A model generated the notes under the pieces. That model was given only the letters and a program-made list of their open reading frames with translations, did no database searches and was not told the origin of the DNA. A stretch of 64,000 bases of DNA, from the NCBI GenBank assembly GCA_013399875.1, contig VXAZ01004553.1, positions 248,001-312,000 of the forward strand. Direction: 5' to 3'. Source of the stretch: Gymnorhina tibicen. Taxonomy: Eukaryota > Chordata > Aves > Passeriformes > Artamidae. Below are positions 11,501 through 23,000 of the stretch, piece by piece; within the stretch, counting starts at the first letter, position 1, and the number at the start of each line of letters is the position of its first letter. The position numbers and the translations under genes were made by a program.

Positions 11501-14019
11501 CTGAACTGAGTCTTCAGTGCATCTGTTTGCTTGGCTCTAGATGCAAGTCTGTTTGAGGCTGGGGATATGTGCCTTCACCTCCTGAGAGAGACACGAGTCC
11601 CTGAGCCAGGGCGGTGCAGGGTGACGAGGGAGCACTCGGGGATGATGCTGCTCTTGGACCTGAGTAATCAAAATGCTGGTGAAGTCCCAGAGGGAACCTG
11701 GATGCAAGTCCAGCATAGAAGTCGCCCCTTTAAAGTCCTTGTGATGTCTGATTTATTAATTGCTGCATAAACCTACAGAATTGCTATAATGAGTAATAAA
11801 AAAGCTGACTGATGGTTACTGTAATTGGAGGGTGCTGTGCAACGCTTCAAGCAGCTAAAGCAACTGCCCCCTTCATCAGGGTTTATATTTGGGGGTGGGG
11901 CCACAGCTTTATGTTCTGTTTTTATCTTTTAACAGGGTTCTCTGCGAAAAGAATTCCCTATGTCTATCGGGGGGAGTGACATTTGTTATTTCTGCAAGAA
12001 ACGGGTCTATGTCATGGAGAGGCTGAGTGCAGAAGGCCACTTCTTTCACAGGGAGTGCTTCAAGTGTGAAATATGTTCTACAACACTCCGCTTAGGAATT
12101 TATGCCTTTGATGTTGACGAAGGTAATGTAGGAGCTATTTAAGAGTATTTTGAAATGTCAAAGTATTGATGCTTTTAGTGGAACTGGGGAAAAAGATCTG
12201 GCCCGGTAGCACGGTCAGGAGGAGGTCTGCCAAGCGTGGTGTTTGTGTCCGTGCTGATCTTTGAGTCCTTGTACTTGCAGTCCTAGTCTTTCAAAAGAGT
12301 TGAGTTATGACAGATCTGAGCTTTACAAGAAGAAATCCTCAGGGGAAAATTAAGTTGAGTGACCAAAATTCACTTTGTCCAATCACAGGTCAAAGTAAGG
12401 GGAGGGGCAAAGGGGGTGAGGTTTCTCCAGTAATACAGAGTTATTCTTATCTCTCATTTTAAACTGGCCATTAAATAATGTGATCTATAAGGACAAGCCA
12501 TAATAGTGGCAGATTTACATGGATGCAGGGAATATAGGTTATTTCTTTTAAGATGTTATGGTCAGGAGCTGAAAGCAGTAGGACTGGCCAAGCACAGTGT
12601 GATTTATTCCAGGCTCCAGGCTGCTGTAGAACAAGAGGTTCAGATCTTGGGTGTGTCATCCCACCTAGAGCCTGGGGTTTGCCTTTTTTTTTTTCTTTTT
12701 TTTTTAGTTTGGAATGGAATTACCAAGCTGAATTGAAATTCCTTTGCCGCTTCCAAATTATTTGAGTAGATCAGAGTATTAACCTGATCTCCCTCTGCAA
12801 AAGGATTAAAGATTCAAGGGCAGAGTGGTTCTTTTTCAGTGTGGAGAATGTGCAAAGACGTCTTTTTGAGCTGATTATTTGACTTTTGTTGTCTTGATGT
12901 CTTGTGTTGGTTTGTGACTTTGTATTTATGGGATGTTGGTTTTTTGCTGTTTGTTAATCTTATACCTGCAAGGTAGATAAATGACCTTGTGTTATTGAAC
13001 TAATGTGCAAATCTGTAAAAGAAACCTATTCAGAGCTGTTTATCAGTGTCAGTGCCAGGTTTCCCATTCCTTTTGCTGCCCAACTGTTCATTATCCTGGT
13101 TTGGGTTTTTTTATAGATGTAACAGTGATTTTTCAGTCCATAGATAATGTATCCTATAACTGATTTTTCCCTCCTTTAGGTAAATTTTACTGTAAACCTC
13201 ATTTTACGCACTGCAAAATCAGTACAAAACACAGAAAGAGAAGGGCAACAATACAGGTCCATGGAAAGGTATGGATTGATTATATTGCTAATGCAATGTT
13301 GAGGCAGCTCTGTGTGGGGCAGGGTGCAATACTTGTGCGTGGGGGGNNNNNNNNNNNNNNNNNNNNNNNNNNNNNNNNNNNGGGGGGGGGATGTTTTCTA
13401 CCTAATGTGCTAAAATCAGTGCTAAAATACAAACCTCCTGGTTCTGTGAGTTTGGGGTGTTTATACTCTGGCTCTCAACGGAATTTAGCTTTTCCTGTGC
13501 AAAGCAAAGTTGAACTTAAGAGCAACTGGAAATGAAAATGTGTATAAAGACTTGAAGACAGTAGCAGAAACTGGACTTACATACTTTAGAAGCGTATTTA
13601 ACACTTCTTATTTTTTTAATGCTCTTTATAAGGAGGCGATAGAAGCATGGAAGAAAGTGGAAGCCAAACCCACAGAGATCACCACAGAAAGTACTTTGTC
13701 CGCTCCCAGCAGTCCAGAGGCCAGGTCCCCAGGTATCCTGACTTCCTTCTTTAGGGGCGCGCTAAGCTGGCCCCTGCGGGTGACAAGGGATCTGCTTGAC
13801 ATTCCCAGCCGCCTGTCTAACTGGATGCATGGTGTTCTGCACGCTACCCACCTCCATTTCAGGGACAATGCATATAACTATACCTACCTGTACGAACTCC
13901 TGAGCCTTGGTGTGCCACTCCTCTGTGCTCTCCTAGAGGTACTCACTCACATGTACCGGGAAGCAGAGCTATCACTTGAAAATGTGCTTGAATGGGTGAA
14001 AAGATTCTGTAGGGTTTGA
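564..14019 (+). CDS. MICAL2: MICAL2 short isoform ending after the LIM domain, 5'-partial
   Basis: The first eight window exons are shared with the long isoform. Exon 13633 then reads through its internal donor to TGA at 14017-14019, giving 488 window codons. The tail after the switch (about 95 residues) contains [28 protein letters not shown] and a hydrophobic stretch, and ends in VKRFCRV. It resembles the C-terminus I remember for the canonical mammalian MICAL2, which lacks the bMERB domain. A canonical AATAAA lies about 660 bp after the stop. Use of this end is inferred from the open frame and family similarity. Confidence 0.8.
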
Positions 14020-17000
14020 ACCCTACGTGTCTTGCTCAGTTGTGCCTTTCAGATTTTCAAAATTACCAGCCTGGCTATTTTCTTGAAGGGTTTCTTTGGT
14101 TTGGAGGGTTTTGTTTTTGCTTTTCATGCAATTTCACGCATGACTTCATTGAACGGTGGATCCCTTCTGATAGAAATGAGGTACAATCGAAACTTTCTGC
14201 AGAAAATGTACTGTATGTTAAAGCATGAAGGACAGTGTCCAAACACATTTCCAGAACATGGAGATAGATGAAGGATGTTTTCTAGATTATTTTTCCCCCT
14301 GTTTTATTCTGTGATCAGACCACTGGGGAAGATGGTATGTTTTGAAACCATTTTTCTCCCTGCCTTCTGTCCCCAGCTTTTTTTTTTTCTTTTTTTCAGT
14401 TAGACCAAGAAAGAATGGGTGTTCTTTCAGGGAATATTTCTGACAAATGACTGGGTTTTGAAACCTGAGTATGGCGCATAGTTTTTTGGTTTTTTTTCCT
14501 TGCTTTCATCTTTCCTCTGGGTTATGAGGTTTATAACATGCATGAATCTGTTTTTAAAAGATCATGTACATAATTCACATTGCTCCTAGTCATGCCTTTT
14601 GCATTGCTTTACATGTGATAGATATCTTTTGTTGATAGTGGGTATTATCTGTTCCACTAATTTATTTAAAGTTTTTAAATAAATTTGAAGAGCAAAAGTT
14701 AGTTGAGTGAAGGCTTGATTGAAATTTTGTCAAAGGAACTGGTAGAAAGAGGTGGACCAGACACTCCTCAAGTCAAGGCTTCCTTGGCTGCTATGAGGAA
14801 TATCAATTTATGGAGCACTCCTCTGTATCTGAAGTCCCTCCTGCTGTGCCTCTGTGCAGGCACTGCTCCCAGTGTCTTTTGGAATTTTTTAAAAATGCAA
14901 GTTTAGAACAAGCATCAAAAGCCTGTAAATGTATTCTTAGGAGATAACTTCTTACTTGGGTAATTAATTTCAACGTTGGTGGCAGAAAGGTGAAATTCTG
15001 TTATCTGGAGCAGCAGATAAGTAAATTTCTTTCAGATGTCCCTCAACAAAGCCCACCTTAATCAGAAGGTCTACCTTAATCTGTTAAACAGCAAGGACAC
15101 AGTGACATCCCAATTCTGATTACTTTCAGCCTAGTTAGCCAGCGAGGTAAGCATGCTCCCTGCCTTTCAAGTACTTATACATATTCAGAAGTTTACCAGG
15201 AAAATAGGTAAATACTTAAACATGGCAGTATGTGTAGCCTAAAATGAAAAGCATGTGTAGCATTTATTTGTAGCCAAAAGAATGTGGCGTAAACAATAGG
15301 AAATACTGTTGCATTCAGTCAGTACCAAAACTGAGGATCACCTTCCAGTGGTCCCAAATGACTGTGCTGCTTATGAGCTGGCAGGTCTTGGGGTTTGTTT
15401 TTTTTGTTTTGTTTTGTTTTACTATAATGTGGGAAAAGATGATTTGAATTATTTTGCCTCTTAGGTATTCAAAGGAAATGTGTCCGTTGTTTAAAATAAA
15501 TGACAAACTGGATCTTTCTTCTAGATACTTTGACTTTCTTTTAACTATGAGGATGAGCTTTTCATGTTTCAGAGCGGTTATGTATTTTGGAGAAAAAAAA
15601 TTGTTAATTTTATGCACAGAACTTGAAAAAGTGCTTGAAGAAAATTGTTACATATAAGATAGCATTCCTTTGACATAAATTGCCATTAATGCTCAAATAC
15701 ATATTTCAGCCAAACTTTACAACATTGCCTGGACACAGCAATAATTACAGTAACATGGTGGGCATCTGTATATATGCAATGTATCTGTACCTTTCTTACA
15801 GCATTTAAGAAACCCGACTTTGAAACACTGTATTAGTTTCAATTACTTTGTAATGATAGGAACTGTTCCACCCTAAAAAGGAGACAGTCCACAGTGTGAT
15901 TTGCCATGTTACTGCTGCAACACAGCAAACTGCTGAGTGGTAAAGTTTTCAAATTTGGGCTGCCATCAATTTTGATTTCAGTTTGTCAGTAGGAGAGTCT
16001 TTAGGAACGCTGTTTCCTAAAGTTTTCTCCTGCTGTTCACTGCGGCAGAGTGAGCATAATGGTAAACTTAGAGAAAATGGTGATGTAGTTTCTTACTACA
16101 AGTTAACTTTCCAAGTTAAGAAACTTGGAAATCTCTGGCCAATGGACTTAAAGCAAATGAATCTTACTAGTAGAAAGTGTAAAAATAAGACTTTTTTTTT
16201 TAAAAAAAATTTAATATAGTATCGGTTTTATATATATTTATATAATGGGGCATAAAATCCCTACATTTCCACAACAGAATTCAGGAACTTGCATAATGAA
16301 AATGTTTTCCTGAGGAATCTTAATTACCGTGTGTATTCCACTGGGATTTTGCTGGTGATTCTGTTGGGAGGGTTATTTTATTGGTATCACTCCAATTGGT
16401 TGATTTTTTTTTTTTAACTTCTTCATCTTACTGTTCTGCTAGTAACGTTCATACCTACTTGTCCTCATTGATAATTGAATGGCAAAAAAGCAGTTTCGTT
16501 TTGGCCAGTTTTTCTTTGTACCTATGTAATCTTCCTGATGCTTTCCTACATAACCAAGTGAAGTTCTGTGTTTTCTTCCCTGCTGTCTTCTCTGCCAATC
16601 TCCCTCATTGCTTTTAGTCCAATTCAACATTCCGGTGCTGCACCCGCTCACTGGCTGAAGCCTTTCTGCTCTCAGGTGATTTTTTTTTTCCAGTTCCAAA
16701 ATTATGTGACTAACCCTGTTGTTTGACAGCATTTCATTGTGTGTTTTGGGGTTGTTTTTTAACTGTTGGAGCAATCTGTGTGTCTGGTATATTAATGGAG
16801 CTTTGGCATGATTATTTAACCTGTTGCTGAGTTCACAGTTCTAGAAAAGGTGTTGTCTGTGCTCTTTGTAGGGAATGTTTTTCTCTCTGTGTCTGTGCAT
16901 GTGCGCTTCCCTGTGCCTTTAAGGTAAGTTAGGCAAGTAAAGGGTTTCTTGAAAGAACTTATTAAAGCCTTATTTCTTTCAGAGAGCTGAAGGAAAGATG

Positions 17001-20000
17001 TAAAATAAGGTCAGGGTGTGATTACCCAGCTGATTCTCCTGGTTAACATGAGCGCCTATTTCCGTCAAGCTCAAACACAAAACGAGCAAGCAGTGTCCGA
17101 GCACTTCCCTGCTTTCCTACTGGAAAAGTGTGGTGTAAAAAGGTTCTGTAGAAAAATTAGCCAAAAAGGTCCAAATTCTAGTCTTCCACCCCAAGTGACA
17201 TCGTAGGCAGGCCCAAAGTGCATGTGGTTCTCAGGCTGAAATACCAACATGCAGGTTCCAGAGTGGTTGGGTTTGAGTGGTTTTATTAACTGGGCCTCGT
17301 TTGGCACTCTGATGCCTGGGTTTGTCTTGCTGCACGAGACGTGGCCACTCCTCTCCATGACCAACTTCCACCATTATTTTGTATGTATTTTTTACATAAG
17401 TCCCAGTTTGTATAATCACAAGGTGACAATCTAGATGGGGAAATGAGTCCCAGCAAGAACCAAGGGCTCAGGCTGACCAGCACGCGCACTGAGGGTCTGG
17501 CTGATGTGGTCATAACCCAGCTGTCCCTGCTGAGGATCCCGTTCAAAGGGGAGGGAGGGCCTTTAGGAATTGATCTTGGGAGCAGTTTTAGAAGGGGCCA
17601 AACATCCTCTGCCGTTTGCCTCATTTCACACACCTCAGCCAGGCATGTGGAAGGCAGCAGGGCCGGAGCCCTGTGCTCCTTATTGTGCTGGTCTGTACGT
17701 TTGCATGACTCAGCCAAGAGTATTTATTTGTGTGGGTATCCTAAAATGACTTGATGGCTTTGAAAGTCCCCACTCTGTGCCCACACAGAATCTGTCTGTA
17801 TTTCAAACGTCACTTCCTGCACAAATGGCTGGGATGTGACTCCCTGTGTATTTCAGGGCTGCAGTGTGTTGTTACAGAGCTCTGCATGCTTTAATATGAA
17901 GGTCATGACATAAAGGTCTGCCATTTCAAACCACTTCCTACTGCTGTGTTTTTTACTCTCTGTTGCAGAGTCTTCCTTGCTCTTCCTGCCCAGTGAGGAT
18001 TCTGTCATTCTCCTCCTAAATCTTCTGTCTTCATTTTACTTTATAATCTTAACTGAGTATTTTTATTAAATAGTTTTTAACTCTGTATTTAAATTTTCAC
18101 ATGGAAATTCTGTATTTTGCACACGGTGAAAATTGTTTTAGCTTTATTTATGATATCTGCTGTAAACAAAAATAAATGTAGTTCTTTATAAGTCTCCTTG
18201 TTTCATCTCTTCCTTTTACAAAAATTTCCTGGGTACAGAGACTTAGCAGTGACTTCACGCTGGTTTTGCACATTCCTTTTGTGGTGGATGCTGTGGTGTT
18301 ACCCTGCTTGTGGCCTGAGCCCAAGGCCCGAGAGTTTCACTGTGGTGGTGTAATTGCATGTGTGTCCCTTTTGGAAGGGTGCACATCAAGGTCCCTGACA
18401 AGTTATCCCATCGCTGCAGATCCAAGGTGCCTGGTGTTGGGATTTGCCCTTCCTGGGAATGATGAGCTGGTGTTGGTGGGCACGGGGGTTGCTTGTATTG
18501 CATACACAAACAGCACTTGTCCTCTTCTCTTTGGCCTCTGCTACCTTTCCTTATGCTATTATTTTACATATTAACATATGTCATAAAGGTAATAAGTTAA
18601 TGTGTTCGGATTTTATGTTGTGTTCAGGGTAAGCAGGTAATAATCCAGGATAAATCTTTACCTTTGCTACTTGCTCTGGAGTGATATTCCCAGTGTATTC
18701 TGGACCCCTGGGAGCTGCAGCTTGTGGTGACCTATTGCCTCTTAACAGTTGCCTTGCTTTACTTTTTTTTTTTTTTAATTTTTTTTTATTTTAAGCTGGT
18801 GGTGGAATTCTTTTTAAACAGCAGGTTCTCCAAAAGAGCTTTCCTAGGTCTTTCTCCCCTTCACTTTCTTTCTTTTGCTTACTCTGCAATTCTTAAGCTT
18901 TAATCTCTTCCTTTGCATTCTAAGAAGAAACCAAATCCCAGTAAGAATAGTCCCAAGAGTTTAATGGAAAGATTGTGTGATTCTTTTTTTTTTTAAAGAA
19001 TTAAAACTGAGCCTCACTGGTGTTGTTTAAATGACAGAAATGAATATTTTAAATTGTTGCTAAAGACAACATTGCCAAAGAAGAACAAAGTTTATTCTCA
19101 ATGAACTATTCCGTCTTCCCCAACAAAGGAAAAGCCACCATGCTCAGTAAAAAGTTGGCTGTTCGAGGGGGAGATGATATCCATAATGAAAACACAGGGC
19201 AACAAATACCACTGAGGACAATACTTGGCACTTCCTTAACTGTAATGGACAAAGCAATTCGGGTAAAACTGAATTTACTCTTTGCACAATTTACAGTTTT
19301 AGGCAGAGGCAGTGGCAGGGAAACACCAGAAGAGTTTTTTGTGCCTGCAGAAGGTGATTATTTGTTTGGCACTGGAGCGTTGAGAGGCATGCTGTTCTCA
19401 TAAAGTTTCACTTATTCCTGCTAAGATATCGGTACAATGGCTTGGAATTGGGGTAATGTTAGAGTCCGGATTTATTTCTCATAGAGATGCAGAAGGCCAC
19501 AAACAGTCACATTACTAGACAATCCTGTCAGCAGAGGGATATACCTTGCAGCAAACAACCCATGCACTGGTGGACAAGACAGGACACAGTGTGTGAAAAA
19601 GAAATAAAACAGACGTAAATATCAAAGTAAGGGGAGGAAGTTTGTGTTAGTTCCCTCGCTCCTGGTCAAAACTATTAAACAATAAAACCCCATATTCCCT
19701 GTTTTGCTCCTGGTAATGCTGCTGAAGGGAGAGCCTGGTGGGTTAAGTTCTGTGTGAATTTAATGAGCTGGTTCAGGACTCCTGTCCTCGTCTTGGTGTG
19801 TGAGCAGAGCTCCCTGTGAGCAGGAGACCTGGATCTTCCTATTGCTCTGCTCTGGAGTTCTGTCCAAAGCGGGGGTTGCTCCCAGCCCCACGTGCTGTCA
19901 GCAGTGCCCCCCAAAGCTGTACTGCTGTGTCCCTTTGCTGGAGTTATTTCAGAGGCAGACAGGCTGCTCCTCTGGGCTCACCGTGCCCTTGGACTGGGTG

Positions 20001-23000
20001 CAGGGTGAGCCCAAAACCCCAAAACCCGTGGTTTCGGAGCAGAGGACACTAAAGCCTCTTTGCACATTTAATGCCCTCCAAGACCTGATGGTACAGATGC
20101 CATTGCAGCATGAGAAGGGCAGAGGTGACACTGGCAGGCTCAGGAACTGCTCTGTCCTTCCTCCTCTTTACACTGCTTCACATGGGTTCTGAGCTTGTCT
20201 GTTGCCCCAGGGGTCATTTGGGTTGAAAATAAGTACAGAGATGTGCCTATTTTCTTTATTAAATTTCTTTTTTTGAAAAGCCGGGCTAACCTTTCATTCT
20301 CAAAGCCAGGCAGCATTAACTGCCCAGATGTCTGTTAATGAAAATCAAACATGTCAGGATTCACTAAAGGTAACCCACCTTTATTATAATTATGCTAAGC
20401 CTTTAAAATTAAAAAGATCTTGCAGGTTTTAAACGTACTTGATTTGAATAGAAGAATACAGACAAAACTTCTTAAAATTGCTTGAACACCAGCCTTTCAT
20501 TAACTCTACCAAGAAGAGTAATTTCTGTTCCTCTGAGTTTCTTCTAAATTGCTACAGCTGTAAAATGCCAGTGAAAGTTGTTTCTGTGTGTTTTCCAACC
20601 TCAAGCAAAGACTATGGTCTGTATTTTTCCACAGCATTATGGCAATTAGTTACTGTAATTGGCTTTAATTCACTTCTGGCTCACTCATTCCTCACATTCC
20701 AATCAAAACAATGAGTTTTGAAATGCACTGCATTCTACATTAATATTTATGTTTTCAAAGACATGACATGTTTGCAGATGACTTGATTTTTTTTGCCTGA
20801 AAGATCATGTCACTGAAGATCAGAAGACATTATGTATTAATGCCTGATGCAAGTATATGTATTAGTCATGTAAATATTTCCCCAAGTCTCTTTCCTTTCC
20901 TTCATGGACTGTGCTCACATGAAAAGAAGGGAGGCTTTAATCTCATCTCATCAGGTGGTGGGCTCCAAACCTGTTTGAAATGGATGGAATTTCTGAAATG
21001 GTTTTCTGAAATGTGAAATGATGAAGAAATTTCCATGTTGCTGTAGTATTGAATTTGCTCTTTCAGCATTTGTTCTGCAGGTATTCATTCATTCATTCAT
21101 GTCTTTGTTTTAAGGTATTTGGTGCTTTGAATCTGTGTCCAAAAATACTATTTTGACAGACACTGGAAACTGAAAGTGTTGTCGCTGCACTCCAAATTCA
21201 TAATCAATACATGCCTTAATATACCAGACTAACACAGATTGCTCTGATTAAATATATTTTTACTCTAGAATGATAGAAGTAGTGTGCTATCATAGCAGGT
21301 TTTGTTTGAGAATCAATTTTTCCTAAAGATACCTATTCAGTATATCTAATAGGCTTCCTCTAAGTTTCTTTTTTCCTGCTTTATTTCTATTCATTTTTGT
21401 TCAGTTGTATTGGCACATTAATGTGCACTGTCCCCTGAGATGCATTAAAAAATCATGGGGGGCTCTGTCTGGCTCTGAGAGCTTCAAATTCCCTGGTTAT
21501 ATTTTGTTCCAGAATTCAAAAGTGTCTGTTTAGGAAGTAGGTGATGGAGATTTAGAAAAAGTGGTTTGCTGCCGAAGAACTTGTGTAGGTCTGCTGTGGG
21601 CTCACAGGAGAGTGGGAGAAGATGGTCTCCTGGCATGGGAACAGGAGGAGGGAGCTCATCCCTGGATCATGGATGGAGAAGAGGGGCCAGGAAGGCATTT
21701 GTAGGCACCGGTGGTTGGAAGCCCAGCAGGTGATCTGGTCCCGCTGCCCCAGGAAGCTGAGTGCCACCCCATGGATAATGGGAGCAGCAGTTCCCTTTAT
21801 TCTTTGCCACGTGTTAGCCACGATAAAGTGGAAGTTACTTCTGTTAGAAGTGTGAATCAAGCATGAGAAAAAAAAAAAAGAAGGGGAGATGTGGCAGGAA
21901 CTGAAATCTGTGAAATGTCAGCCATCATACCTTTTGTAGGAATCCTTTTCCAAGGGTTAAAACCTGCCTGGTGGTACCTCGGGTGATATGAAAAGATGAA
22001 GTTTGGACAGGACATCAGTTTGGGAATGCTGCTGGAAGCCTTACAGTCTCTTGAGGCAGATCTGTGGAATACCTCAATGGGATGGCTTCAGTTTCCAGTT
22101 CTGACACAGGCTCCCATGCAGCCTTGTATGTTTTGAGCTCAGGTTACAGGATGCAGCTGAAGCTCTGACACTTGAGTTTCACTTGTGTGGGCTGCTGAGC
22201 CCTGTATTTCAGCAACACCAAGGTCTAACCAAGCTGGAGGTGTTTCCCCATTCCCTCTCCCAGTCCCACGTGGGCTGTGCTTTCCTGGTGAGTGCTTTCT
22301 GCTGGGGATCTCGCCCCTGAGCTCCCTGGGTTCATTTCAGCTGGGCTTGCACAGCTCTGGTGTTAAGACACCTACCTTTTGTCCCCACAGCTTTCCTAAA
22401 GCACTGCTGTTTTGTAAACTGGACTCAGATTTTTTTGTTTGTTTGTTTTATTGCACAGTAAAAAGTCAGGCAGCACAGTGGGCTGGGTGTGCTATGGATC
22501 AATTTGTGGCCTGCTGACTGAATTTCTTAATGCCTGTTTTTGATGCCAGCTGGTGTTGGCTTTCACCATCAGAGCTGCCCACGTGTGTGAGTAACTCCAC
22601 TTCAGAACTGCCCGCTCCTGTCAGTGCCTTAGTCAGCAGCTCCATACAAGGCCAGGCAGAGTCCACTTACCCTGTGAATGAGTTATGAGGTGACACAGTT
22701 TAGTGGCAGGCCCAGAGCCTCGGGATTGCCAGCCAGGAGCGCAGGATGGAAGTTAGGCTGGAGCCTTTAATGGGGGGCACTGTGCTGGATGGAGCCAGCT
22801 GCACAGCAGGGAAGGTGAGCCCTGTGCCAGCCCTGGGTGCCAGGCACCCACACCCCGCTGACCAGAGCAGCACTCTGGATTTTGGTGGTGCCTTTCACCT
22901 GAGTACCAGAAAGCCCTGTGCCAGTCCTGAATGGCTGAGGCAGTTCTGGTCAAGTAGTTGTACAGTACGGATCTCACAGCCCTCAGGGTGGGCCAGAGGT

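Noticed and set aside
13296..13535. Open frame running across the N gap.
   Set aside because: It is an artefact of translating Ns and a G run (poly-Gly/X) in the intron after exon 13268.
19101..19403. 100-codon + frame in the long intron.
   Set aside because: It reads somewhat protein-like ([16 protein letters not shown]) but matches no family I know and has no splice sites in phase with MICAL2 exons.
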